The notes under the pieces: model-generated
Told to the model about the DNA's origin: nothing
Seen by the model: only the letters and a program-made list of their open reading frames with translations
The model's database searches: none
Position numbers and translations under genes: made by a program
Part shown: in pieces, positions 35,648 to 44,294 of the stretch
Layout: each line of letters begins with the position of its first letter
Position numbering within the stretch: position 1 is the first letter of the stretch
From: SOIA01 sp964348015
GTDB lineage: Bacteria; Acidobacteriota; Aminicenantia; Aminicenantales; Aminicenantaceae
Reading direction: 5' to 3'
Assembly (NCBI GenBank): GCA_964348015.1
Contig: CAYGBC010000015.1
Coordinates: 4,774-68,773 of the forward strand
DNA: 64,000 nt

Positions 35648-37000
35648 ATGTCAGGAATTGCCGGTGTTGTTCAGCCCGGGAAGCAGCGAACCGTGAAAAG
35701 GATGCTCGAGAAGATCTCATATCGCGGTCAAGCCGGGAGGAAGGTCAAATCTGTTAAAGGCTCGACCATAGGGATGGTTTGCGCGGAGGCTCAGATCCAT
35801 TCCCTTAATCGTGTTGAAAAAAAGAACGAAGTTGTGGATGTGAGCGGATCCGGGCGTCTGGCCTTGGCCAGGGTCAGGGAAGATGGAGTGTTTCTCAAGC
35901 GGGATCCCATCGGTATCGCACCGTTGTATTATGGAGAAAACGAGGATGGAGTGATTCATTTTGCTTCGGAAGTGAAGGCTTTGCTCGATTTCTGCTCGGA
36001 GATCAAACCTGTTCCCCCAGGCCACACGTCTGATGGAGAAGATTTGGAGGTTTATTACAAGCTTAAAAAAAAGAAGCCTTCGAAAGAATCTCCCAGAATT
36101 TTGGCGGAAGGGCTGAAAGCGCGCATAAAAAAATCGATCGCAGGAAAGGTCCAACAAAAACACGAAGTCGGCAGCTGGCTTTCCGGAGGTCTGGATTCCA
36201 GTTCCTTAGCGGCTTTGGCGAGACCTCTTGTCAAGAGGCTCTACACTTTTGCAGGGGGATTTAAAGGGTCAACTGATCTGAAGTATGCGAAGGCCGTGGC
36301 TGATTATCTGGGAACCGAGCACTGTGAAGTTGTGGTTCAGCTAAAAGGCTTGGTTTCGGTTTTGCCTGAAGTGATTTATCATCTTGAATCTTTCGATGCA
36401 CTCCTCGTGCGCTCCAGCCTTGTGAATTATATTGTGGCAAAAAAAGCATCCGAGTATGTGAATGCCGTTTTATCCGGTGAAGGAGGAGACGAGCTTTTTG
36501 CAGGGTATCATTATCTGAAAAACCTTGAACAGGATGATTTGGCTGATGAATTGATCGATATCACCCGACGCTTGCATAACACGGCTCTTCAGCGTGTTGA
36601 TCGCAGCGCGTCTGCGCACGGCACTGTGGCCCATGTCTGTTTTCTCGATCCGGAAGTTCTCGACTACGCCCTTCGTATTCCCTCCGATTACAAACTTCAC
36701 GATAACGTCGAAAAGTGGATATTGCGTGTCGCACTGGAGGGAGAACTTCCCGAGAAGGTGCTCAAGCGCAAAAAATCAAAATTCTGGAAGGGCGCTGGAG
36801 TTGAAGAATTGCTGGCTGGATATGCGGAACAATCCATTTCAGATAGGGATTTCACTGCGGAACAACAATTATCCAACGGTTGGATACTCCGTTCAAAAGA
36901 AGAGTTGTTGTACTATCGAATCTTTAAAGAGAATTTTGGTGAGCTGGAAGACTACTCATGGATGGGACGCACGAAGAAAATCCCGGTCAGGGAGGCCTGA
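35648..37000 (+). CDS. Asparagine synthetase B-like protein with degenerate glutaminase domain
   Basis: This 450-residue protein has the AsnB plan with a shortened N-terminal Ntn domain (about 1-145) and an AMP-forming synthetase domain with the PP-loop SGGLDSS at 179-185 and LSGEGGDELFAGY near 276. The N-terminus reads MSGIAGV where functional class II glutamine amidotransferases have MCGI, so the catalytic Cys is Ser. The NGEIYN-type glutamine-binding loop is not visible, while RDPIGIAPLYYG is kept. It should therefore activate a carboxylate with ATP but not use glutamine; ammonia or another amine may be the nucleophile. GAGAGGA precedes the ATG. It stands alone between two minus-strand transcripts. 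Confidence 0.85.
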   Translation: MSGIAGVVQPGKQRTVKRMLEKISYRGQAGRKVKSVKGSTIGMVCAEAQIHSLNRVEKKNEVVDVSGSGRLALARVREDGVFLKRDPIGIAPLYYGENEDGVIHFASEVKALLDFCSEIKPVPPGHTSDGEDLEVYYKLKKKKPSKESPRILAEGLKARIKKSIAGKVQQKHEVGSWLSGGLDSSSLAALARPLVKRLYTFAGGFKGSTDLKYAKAVADYLGTEHCEVVVQLKGLVSVLPEVIYHLESFDALLVRSSLVNYIVAKKASEYVNAVLSGEGGDELFAGYHYLKNLEQDDLADELIDITRRLHNTALQRVDRSASAHGTVAHVCFLDPEVLDYALRIPSDYKLHDNVEKWILRVALEGELPEKVLKRKKSKFWKGAGVEELLAGYAEQSISDRDFTAEQQLSNGWILRSKEELLYYRIFKENFGELEDYSWMGRTKKIPVREA

Positions 37001-37099
37001 GTTCTTCCTGAAGACAGGGTTTGAGAAATATTACGGGCACTGGACATTCGGTTGTTCACCTGGAACAGGGAAGAATAATTCCTGGTTGAAGTGGAATTG

Positions 37100-39175
37100 T
37101 CAGTGCTGAATATGAAGATTTCCTGATTTATCCACTCGAAGGTGCCAGCCCGGAGTCACAAGGATTGTGCTTTCATTTTCTAGAATCACAGCCGGCCCTT
37201 CTACCCTTTCCCCGCGACGCAAACTTGACCGCTCGTAAAAAGGACAGTCCCATTTCTTGTTTTTTATCCAGACAGACCGTGTGAATTGTGTGTCCCTTTG
37301 TGTAGAGCTTCCAGGAGAATCATAAACCGGCATTTCATGTTGAGGAAGAAGTTTGATGGCTCTGAGGCGCACATTCACGATTTGGATGCTTTCTCCGGGA
37401 AAACTGAGTCCGTAGGTTTTGGCATGAATTTTGTGGAATTCTTTTTGAAGAGGCCGTATATCATTACTGTCGAGAGGCGTTTCCGGTAGAGGAAGGTTCA
37501 ATTCATAGCTTTGATGGGAATACCGGACGTCAGCAGATATCTTGATTCTCCTCTTTCGAGGATTGATTTCATTCTGTTCAAACCATGCGTTTGCCTGTTT
37601 TTGGAGGCGACTGATGATTCTGTTGAGAGGGGACGGCGTTTTTAAGGGAATCATGGATGTTTCCACAAAGTCAGTATTCAAGTCCGCATAAAACAGTCCT
37701 AAGGTGGAGAAGAGTCCTGGGATTCGAGGTATGACGATACGTTGGATGGACATCTTTTCCGCCAGCTCCGCCGCATGCAGCGGCCCGGCTCCACCATAGG
37801 CGATCAAGGTGAAATCTCGCGGATCATGACCTCGCATGACAGATATGAGACGGAGTATTCGGAGCATGCTGGCATTGGCGATGTCCAGGATACCTGAAGC
37901 CGCCTCCTCGAGTGTCAGGTTCAGAGGATGAGAAATTTTGCGCTTTAGGGCTTTTTCAGAAAATTGAGGGTAAAGGGGCATTTCTCCTCCGAGAAAGTTA
38001 TCAGCGGTGATTCGGCCGAGAACCAGGTGGGCGTCTGTGACTGTAGGGTCTGTGCCGCCTTTGCCGTAACAGGCCGGGCCAGGTTCAGCTCCAGAGCTTT
38101 GGGGCCCCACTTTAAGATGGCCGCCTCTGTCTATCCAGGCGATGCTTCCCGCCCCAGCTCCGCATTCGACCACGTCGATCATAGGAGTTCGTACCGGATA
38201 CCCGCTCCCCCGATGACGGCCGCCATGGTGAAGTTCTCCTCCAACTTCGTATTCCTGGGAAAATTGAAGTTTTCCGTCCAGGATTATCCCTGCTTTGGCC
38301 GTTGTTCCTCCCATGTCGAATGCAATCGTCCTGTCCAGGTTGAGCATTTTGGACAGATGAGCGGCTCCGATGACACCGGCCGCGGGTCCGGATTCGATGA
38401 GAGTGTGAGGCCTCATTTCGGCTTCCTCAGAGTTCAGGATTCCTCCTCCGGAATGCATGATTCCCAGAGGAGGAGGCGGGGAGGCTTTAACTCTCAATTC
38501 ATCTCGGATCGATTGAAGATAGGACAGAATGTTTGGTGCGACCGCCGCAGCAATCACGGTGGTGCTCGTGCGTTCGAATTCACGGAATTCAGGGGAAACC
38601 TGGCTGGAAAGAAAAATAAACCGGGATTTGATTTCTTTTTCAGCGAGTTTCTCGAGTGCTCTTTCATGTTCGGGATTGAAAAAAGAGAAAAGGAGGGACA
38701 CAGCTAATGCTTGGATTCTCTTTTTTTTAATAAAATCTGAAATTTGGATTTGAGCGCTCACTCCATCCAGAGGAGTGACAACCTTTCCTTCGGAAGATAC
38801 TCTCTCTGTGATCTCAAGCACACAGTCTCGCGGAACAAGAGGAGTCAATCTCTCCTTTGTCAGATCGTAAAGGCTGGGACGCTGCTGCCGGCCGATTTCA
38901 AGCAAATCCCTGAATCCTTTAGTGACGAGAAGTCCGACTTTGGCTGTTTTTCCTTCGAGCAAAGCATTGGTGACCAGAGTTGTCCCATGCCTGATTTCCT
39001 TGACTTTGCTCAGGTTATTATCGGCAATTTTCAAAACCTTCCGCAGCCCCTCAACAAACGGTGATTCCGGACTTTCTGGATGAGAGGGGACCTTAGCCAC
39101 GAAGAGATCATCACTGTTTTCGTCATATAAAATTATGTCTGTAAATGTTCCCCCGGTGTCTATGGCCACTCTCAT
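37100..39175 (-). CDS. hyuA: Hydantoinase/oxoprolinase subunit A (HyuA-like)
   Basis: This 691-residue ATP-dependent amidase subunit begins with the HyuA N-terminal signature MRVAIDTGGTFTDIILYD and has RHGTTLVTNALLEGK. The ASKHA-type ATPase core follows: AFDMGGTTAKAG, the VVECGAGAGSIAWID segment, SSGAEPGPACYG, GGAGPLHAAELAE. Such enzymes open hydantoins, 5-oxoproline or acetone/acetophenone-type substrates with ATP, together with the B subunit encoded 18 bases upstream. AGGAG lies about 12 bases before the ATG. The substrate cannot be read from sequence; 5-oxoproline or N-methylhydantoin are the common options. Confidence 0.9.
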   Translation of the reverse strand: MRVAIDTGGTFTDIILYDENSDDLFVAKVPSHPESPESPFVEGLRKVLKIADNNLSKVKEIRHGTTLVTNALLEGKTAKVGLLVTKGFRDLLEIGRQQRPSLYDLTKERLTPLVPRDCVLEITERVSSEGKVVTPLDGVSAQIQISDFIKKKRIQALAVSLLFSFFNPEHERALEKLAEKEIKSRFIFLSSQVSPEFREFERTSTTVIAAAVAPNILSYLQSIRDELRVKASPPPPLGIMHSGGGILNSEEAEMRPHTLIESGPAAGVIGAAHLSKMLNLDRTIAFDMGGTTAKAGIILDGKLQFSQEYEVGGELHHGGRHRGSGYPVRTPMIDVVECGAGAGSIAWIDRGGHLKVGPQSSGAEPGPACYGKGGTDPTVTDAHLVLGRITADNFLGGEMPLYPQFSEKALKRKISHPLNLTLEEAASGILDIANASMLRILRLISVMRGHDPRDFTLIAYGGAGPLHAAELAEKMSIQRIVIPRIPGLFSTLGLFYADLNTDFVETSMIPLKTPSPLNRIISRLQKQANAWFEQNEINPRKRRIKISADVRYSHQSYELNLPLPETPLDSNDIRPLQKEFHKIHAKTYGLSFPGESIQIVNVRLRAIKLLPQHEMPVYDSPGSSTQRDTQFTRSVWIKNKKWDCPFYERSSLRRGERVEGPAVILENESTILVTPGWHLRVDKSGNLHIQH

Positions 39176-39193
39176 GTCTATTCCAGCTCCTGT

Positions 39194-40936
39194 TTATTTC
39201 ATTTCTTTCCTTATCGACTCAGTCAGTGTTTTTTCGATTTCTCCTGATCTGGAGAAAATGACTCCATACTGTTTTCGAGCTCGAGCGCGGCTTATTTTGC
39301 GCTGGAGAAAGTCTTTTTGAACTGTGTCCGGGTGTCTCTTCAGCGGAGAGCCGTACCCGCCGCCTCCAGCCGTTTGGACTCTGAGGATTTCGTTCTTCAG
39401 AATTTTAACCCCAGAGACTTTGGACGGAATTCGTAGAGGCTCATGTTTAGAAGAATGGAGAGTGAATCGTCCGGGTTTGCCAGGCAATCCGCCTTCTATT
39501 CCCCAGGGAAATAGCCGGTGTCGATCAGAATGGGCAGAGAAAAGGACAGGCACCAACGCTTGGATTTCCTTGAGAATTCCCAGGCCACCGCGAAAGCGTC
39601 CAGAACCCCCGCTGTCCGGAATGAGTTCATAGCGCAGAACTCGGAGCGGATAGGCCATCTCTAATGCTTCGATCGGAAGGTTCGCGGTGTTGGTGATGTG
39701 AACTTGAACTCCGTCCATACCGTCTTTTGAAGAATGCGCTCCCATGCCTCCGCCCAGAGCCTCGATGTAGACAAAATCTGCGCCAGAAAGGCTTTCGGTG
39801 CCAGCAAATATAATCGCGGTTGTTGCCCCGTTGGATGCGGCGGTGATTCTATCCGGCACAGCGGCAGCCAGTGCGCCCATAATGGTGTCGACAACCCTCT
39901 GGCAAGTGTCTGTTCTTCCTCCCACAGCAGCGGGGGCTGAGGCATTCACAAGGCTTCTCTCGGGAGCATTGATTCGAATCGGACGGTGAAATCCCTCATT
40001 GATCGGGACGTCGGGAGCGATTATGGCTTTGACAGCATAATTCACAGTGGCCAGCAGTGCCTGAAAGACCATGTTGATTCCCCCGCGGGCTTGACGCGAG
40101 GTCCCGGAGAAATCAAACGTGATGTTCGGCTTGGGCTTATGCGTCAGGGTTGCAGACACTTTGACCGGAAGTTTAGCGTTGGATATGCCGTCATCATCCA
40201 TCATGTCCGTGAAAGAATAGGTTCCTTCGGGTATAGCCTTAAGAGCTTTGCGCAGCCAGTGCTCGCTGTAATTGAATATGTCTTCTGTGATCGATTGGAT
40301 TTTCGATTCTCCGTATTCTCTGAACAGCTCTTTCAGCCTTTTCTCGCCGAGATGGAGTGAGGATATCTGGGCGAGAAGGTCTCCTTCTCTTTCCTTCCTG
40401 TTCCGCATGTTCGACATCATGAGTTCTGTGACATCTGTGTCCATGACATTCTTCTTCACGATTTTGGTCGGAGGAATTCTCATTCCCTCCTGGAATATTT
40501 CAGTCGAATCCGCTGCCGTCCCCACACCAGCGGCTCTCCCCCCGACGTCTGTCCAGTGAGCAATGTTGGCCACAAAATCCACAATCCTATTCCGGATAAA
40601 AACAGGTTTGATCAAGGTCACGTCCGGCAGATGAGACCCCCCACCCAAAAAGGGATCATTGGCCACTATGATGTCTCCAGGTTTGAGGTTCCATCTGGGT
40701 GGATCAGAACAGATCTTGCGGATCAATCCCTGCATGGAACCGAGATGAATGGGAATGTTCTCAGCGAGTGCGACGAGGTTACCCTTTGGATTGAAAAGCG
40801 CGCAGGAACAGTCCCTGCGCTCTTTGATGTTGGTGGAGTACGCCGAGCGAACCAGGGCAACGTTCATCTCCTCAGCAATAGAGAGGAAAGCGTTGAGAAC
40901 GACCTCTGAAGTGATGGGATCCACGAGAGAAGACAT
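39194..40936 (-). CDS. hyuB: Hydantoinase/oxoprolinase subunit B (HyuB-like)
   Basis: This ~580-residue partner of HyuA has the typical beginning DPITSEVVLNAFLSIAEEM and RSAYSTNIKERRDCSCALF. It continues with NDPFLGGGSHLPDVT, GGINMVFQALLATVNYA and a glycine-rich C-terminus (DSGGSGRFRGGLGI, TAGGGGYGSP). The ATG at 40936 is preferred over a more upstream frame start at 40990, because GGAGG sits nine bases in front of it and the family's N-terminus begins there. It is the first gene of the hyuB-hyuA operon. Confidence 0.9.
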   Translation of the reverse strand: MSSLVDPITSEVVLNAFLSIAEEMNVALVRSAYSTNIKERRDCSCALFNPKGNLVALAENIPIHLGSMQGLIRKICSDPPRWNLKPGDIIVANDPFLGGGSHLPDVTLIKPVFIRNRIVDFVANIAHWTDVGGRAAGVGTAADSTEIFQEGMRIPPTKIVKKNVMDTDVTELMMSNMRNRKEREGDLLAQISSLHLGEKRLKELFREYGESKIQSITEDIFNYSEHWLRKALKAIPEGTYSFTDMMDDDGISNAKLPVKVSATLTHKPKPNITFDFSGTSRQARGGINMVFQALLATVNYAVKAIIAPDVPINEGFHRPIRINAPERSLVNASAPAAVGGRTDTCQRVVDTIMGALAAAVPDRITAASNGATTAIIFAGTESLSGADFVYIEALGGGMGAHSSKDGMDGVQVHITNTANLPIEALEMAYPLRVLRYELIPDSGGSGRFRGGLGILKEIQALVPVLFSAHSDRHRLFPWGIEGGLPGKPGRFTLHSSKHEPLRIPSKVSGVKILKNEILRVQTAGGGGYGSPLKRHPDTVQKDFLQRKISRARARKQYGVIFSRSGEIEKTLTESIRKEMK

Positions 40937-41346
40937 ATACCAGAACCTCCAGGCGTTTAGAGTATTATCACAGGCAGGAAGGCAGGTCAAACGGATGAGA
41001 ATTCCTCAGGAATGAGACTATTGATCCGCCGCTATGAGTAGAGGGGCGATTTTGTCTGTTTATGGGTGAAAAGAAACTCATTTCTGCGTTTCGTGTGACT
41101 GATGTAACAAACCGGAGCCAAACAAGTATATACCTATAAGGAATTGGATTTCTGTGATGACCAAAAGGAATCACTCAAGGAAAATGCAGTGTTTGTGAGG
41201 AATGAGGAGGTTTTCCAGCGGGCATTTTAGGTGTGATTTGAGAAGTGGCAAAATCATTTTTGTTTGAATTTTAAACGCGCATGATGAGTATTTAGGATGA
41301 AAGTAAAAACTCACATGAACATTTTATGAGGAAACGGAGGTCAAAG
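40937..41346. other. Divergent intergenic region, hyuB to lipoprotein
   Basis: The 410 bases contain no recognised gene. The hyuB ribosome site (GGAGG on the minus strand) is at 40946-40950 and the lipoprotein's GGAGG at 41336-41340. No consensus promoter pair or hairpin with a T-tract was convincing. Confidence 0.35.
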
Positions 41347-42234
41347 ATGATTCACAAACGGAATTTGAAGACATGGCTGGCGGCTGTGCCTGTCGTCCTG
41401 GCTATCGCCTTCCTGGCCGGGTGTGCGGCCAAAACAGCCAACCTGTGGGGAGACCCGAAGACAGGCCTGATCCTTCTGTACCAGATGCCAGAGGATCGCG
41501 AGCTGAAATATCAGTCTTCGGGAGGAATGACTATGGACATGGAAATCATGGGACAGTCCATGGAAGTCGAAGCAGAAGAAACACTGGCGTTTACGGTGAA
41601 GTCGAAGGGAGAGAAAGAAGGCCATTATCAGCTTCACGTCACGGTTGATTCCATGGGAATGAAAATCACCGCTCCCCAGAGAGACTATGTCCCGGACTTG
41701 AGCTCTGTCGAAGGGAAGAGTTTTAATATGACTTTTTCTCCGATAGGAGAGGAAAAGGATTTATCCGGCGCGGAATCCATCGAGTACGAGGTGGAACCGG
41801 GAACCATAACAAATATTGCCTCAAAGTTTCAAACCATATTCCCTGATTTTGCAGGCCGGCCGATTAAAATCGGAGATGCCTGGACAACTAGAGTTGCGAT
41901 CACTGAAAATTCCAACAAGAGTGAAAGCACTATTGCGTTGGAGCTCCTGAACACCCTTGAGGGGTTCGAGACTGTGGATGGGATGGAATGTGTCCGCATT
42001 AAGGCGGAATTCACCGGCACTGTCGAAGGAACGAGTGAACCTGAACCCGGTGTGGAATTGGTTTCTGAGGGAGAGGTCAAGGGCACGGATATCTGGTATT
42101 TCGCTTACAAAGAAGGCATTTTTGTGAAAATGGTGACCCACGGCACGGCAGACATCACGGCCACCGCCACAGCCCAGGGAGTCACCATTCCGATGAAGCG
42201 GGTGTTCCAGAACGAGTTGAAACTGGTTAAATAG
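41347..42234 (+). CDS. Predicted lipoprotein of unknown function (DUF6263-like)
   Basis: This 295-residue protein begins with a lipoprotein signal ending in the lipobox FLAGC (acylated Cys at residue 26). The ATG at 41347 is chosen over one seven codons upstream because GGAGG then lies six bases before it. The mature part is beta-rich: residues around 60-110 (MTMDMEIMGQSMEVEAEETL) and later segments with alternating Thr/Val/Glu resemble DUF6263-type envelope proteins. No catalytic motif is visible. A strong terminator-like hairpin follows about 110 bases after the stop. Envelope localisation is well supported; function is not. Confidence 0.75.
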   Translation: MIHKRNLKTWLAAVPVVLAIAFLAGCAAKTANLWGDPKTGLILLYQMPEDRELKYQSSGGMTMDMEIMGQSMEVEAEETLAFTVKSKGEKEGHYQLHVTVDSMGMKITAPQRDYVPDLSSVEGKSFNMTFSPIGEEKDLSGAESIEYEVEPGTITNIASKFQTIFPDFAGRPIKIGDAWTTRVAITENSNKSESTIALELLNTLEGFETVDGMECVRIKAEFTGTVEGTSEPEPGVELVSEGEVKGTDIWYFAYKEGIFVKMVTHGTADITATATAQGVTIPMKRVFQNELKLVK

Positions 42235-42341
42235 CCATTTCTTTCTATGAAATTTGTGCCCTTTGCATGTATTGCATTATTGAATAATTGATATGTTAGA
42301 GAATTATTGAGCGAGTCAAAAGACGACTTTTTCTCCGATAA

Positions 42342-42384
42342 GGGGACGGGCCGCTTTTGAGTCCGAGTGGCCTGTTCCCTTTTT
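42342..42384 (+). terminator. Rho-independent terminator after the lipoprotein gene
   Basis: GGGGACGGGCC (42342-42352) pairs over 11 bp, with three G-U pairs, to GGCCTGTTCCC (42369-42379) and is followed by TTTTT at 42380-42384. The loop is 16 bases. The remaining ~320 bases up to the next gene hold nothing else that I can name. Confidence 0.6.
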
Positions 42385-42703
42385 CATTCGCACCCACAGA
42401 GACCTTCCTTGTTCTTGAGATGATGACTGAAGCTGAATGTTTGGAGAGCTTGACCAGACCGAAGCATGAGGATATATATGAATTAATATGTTCATCAGAG
42501 GAACTTTAATAGGAGAAATCCGTATTAATCAGTAGTGCATTCCGCATAATTCAATGGAAAAATTGGAATTTCGTCATGAAGAACAGACAAGAATATATTG
42601 AGTTGAGGAGGAACGTAGACCCATAAATCCAAAAGAGTGTGAATTGAATCAACAGTTTTATTATGGGATTGACATTTCTTAGAATCAAACAGAGGAGGCT
42701 GAT
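42385..42703. other. Intergenic region, nothing recognised
   Basis: AT-rich stretch with no ORF that combines length with a ribosome site. A TTGACA near 42670 is too close to the start codon at 42704 to serve as a normal -35 for that gene. GAGGAGG before 42704 is that gene's ribosome site. Confidence 0.3.
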
Positions 42704-43111
42704 ATGCCAAAAACATTGAAGAATTTCTTGAGTGGAGTCGCTGTTTGCGTTGTGGGCATTTTTCTTGTTTTGAATGCAACCTCTTTGGCTCAGGAGAAAA
42801 ATCAGGAAGAGGACAAAGCCGCCAAGCTCCTGGCTGAAATTGCCGGAAGTTACGAATTTGAATACGAGGGCCAGTTCATAGTGTTCGTGTTCTCAATAGA
42901 AGAGGGAAAACTGATGGCCGCTCCAGAGGGAGAAGTCCCGGAAGCGCTGGAACCTGTAGAGGGAGAGGAAATGAGCTTCGTCGGATATGCACCCACCGGG
43001 GAAGAATACCGTTTCATGTTCGCGAGAGATGATGAAGGGAAGATCACACATTGTATTGTGAGTGTTCCTGCAATGGGAATAGAAGTCGAGGGTGTGAAGA
43101 TAGATGGCTGA
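42704..43111 (+). CDS. Small secreted protein of unknown function
   Basis: This 135-residue protein has a signal peptide (FLSGVAVCVVGIFLVLNATSLA, cut near residue 30). An acidic, beta-rich mature domain follows (AGSYEFEYEGQFIVFVF, then GEVPEALEPVEGEEMSFVGY), resembling the small lipocalin-like or DUF3471-like C-terminal domains found after beta-lactamase-type proteins. GAGGAGG lies eight bases before the ATG. It stands between a terminator and msrP. No enzyme motif is present, so a binding or structural role in the periplasm is the most that can be suggested. Confidence 0.7.
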   Translation: MPKTLKNFLSGVAVCVVGIFLVLNATSLAQEKNQEEDKAAKLLAEIAGSYEFEYEGQFIVFVFSIEEGKLMAAPEGEVPEALEPVEGEEMSFVGYAPTGEEYRFMFARDDEGKITHCIVSVPAMGIEVEGVKIDG

Positions 43112-43266
43112 AGTGTCTGACTGATATAAAATAGATTATTTTAACAATATTTCTTTTTTCCACTTTTTTGCCGTTTTGAAGACCTACATCCTTATCCAAG
43201 TTTTTGACCTTGATTTCTGGCTGTGATATAAATTTTTTAGAGTAATAGGATAGTGAGGAGGATGAC

Positions 43267-44217
43267 GTGTTGGTGAAGAAAGTTCCTGACATAAAATCAT
43301 CGGAGATCACGGATAAAAAGCTGTACATCAACCGCCGGCAGTTTATCGCCGGTTCGACAGCTCTGCTCGCTTCCGGATTATTGAATCCCAATTGGGGCCA
43401 GGAATTCCAGGAAAAATACAAAGAAAAGCTTCAATTCACAAAGCGAGGGAAATACACAGTTCCGGAAAAAATTACTGCCTCTGAAGAGGCGACATCCTAC
43501 ACCAACTTTTACGAATTCTCGACCGGTAAACGTTCCGTTAAAGAACTCAGCCGGTCGTTCCGCACACGTCCGTGGACTCTTTCTGTGGAAGGGCATGTGA
43601 AGGAGCCAAAGTCTTTCGATATCGAAGAACTCATCCATATGTTTCCGCTCGAGGAACGCGTCTACCGCTGGCGGTGTGTCGAAGCCTGGTCCATGGTGAT
43701 TCCCTGGATCGGATATCCTCTCGCAGATTTCATCAAAAAATGCGAACCCACATCCAAGGCGGAATTTGTGGAGTTCACCACTCTCTATGATCCCGAGCAA
43801 ATGCCCGGACAGCAGACGAAAGTGCTGGACTGGCCTTACGTCGAAGGCTTGAGGATGGACGAAGCGCTGCACCCGTTAACTCTGATGGCTGTGGGGATGT
43901 ACGGTGAGATTCTTCCGAATCAGAATGGGGCTCCGATCAGACTCGTTGTGCCCTGGAAATACGGGTTCAAGAGTATCAAATCCATCGTCAATGTCAGGTT
44001 CGTGAAGAAAATGCCAAAATCCGCCTGGGTGAAGAAAAAGCCGGAAGAATACGGGTTTTACGCGAACGTGAATCCGGATGTGGACCACCCGCGCTGGACC
44101 CAGGCCACAGAACGCCGTATCGGCGAGGAAGGACGGAGGAAAACCCTCCTGTTCAACGGGTATGCCGACCAGGTGAGACCCCTCTATTCCGGGATGAATT
44201 TGAAAAAGTTCTATTGA
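43267..44217 (+). CDS. msrP: Protein-methionine-sulfoxide reductase catalytic subunit MsrP (YedY-like)
   Basis: This 316-residue molybdoenzyme of the sulfite-oxidase fold is expected to reduce methionine sulfoxide in periplasmic proteins. A Tat-type signal is visible (NRRQFIAGSTALLASG at about residues 23-38). The molybdenum ligand is about C137 in WRCVEAWSMVIPW. HPLTLMAVGMYGEILPNQNG and VPWKYGFKSIKSI are family motifs. The start is GTG at 43267 with GAGGAGG upstream. The usual haem partner MsrQ (YedZ) is not adjacent; instead a VKOR-DsbA fusion gene follows 77 bases later. Confidence 0.9.
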   Translation: MLVKKVPDIKSSEITDKKLYINRRQFIAGSTALLASGLLNPNWGQEFQEKYKEKLQFTKRGKYTVPEKITASEEATSYTNFYEFSTGKRSVKELSRSFRTRPWTLSVEGHVKEPKSFDIEELIHMFPLEERVYRWRCVEAWSMVIPWIGYPLADFIKKCEPTSKAEFVEFTTLYDPEQMPGQQTKVLDWPYVEGLRMDEALHPLTLMAVGMYGEILPNQNGAPIRLVVPWKYGFKSIKSIVNVRFVKKMPKSAWVKKKPEEYGFYANVNPDVDHPRWTQATERRIGEEGRRKTLLFNGYADQVRPLYSGMNLKKFY

Positions 44218-44294
44218 TTCCTCTCTTGATTTGCATTGGGAAAACAAATATTCTAAACTTTGATTTTTAAGAGTATTCCGAGGAAAATTTTGAC

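Noticed and set aside
37037..37106. Long imperfect inverted repeat (GCACTG...CAGTGC) between the asnB-like gene and hyuA
   Set aside because: Only the outer six bases and a short inner stem pair well; the rest is weak, so neither a transposon end nor a clear terminator can be claimed.
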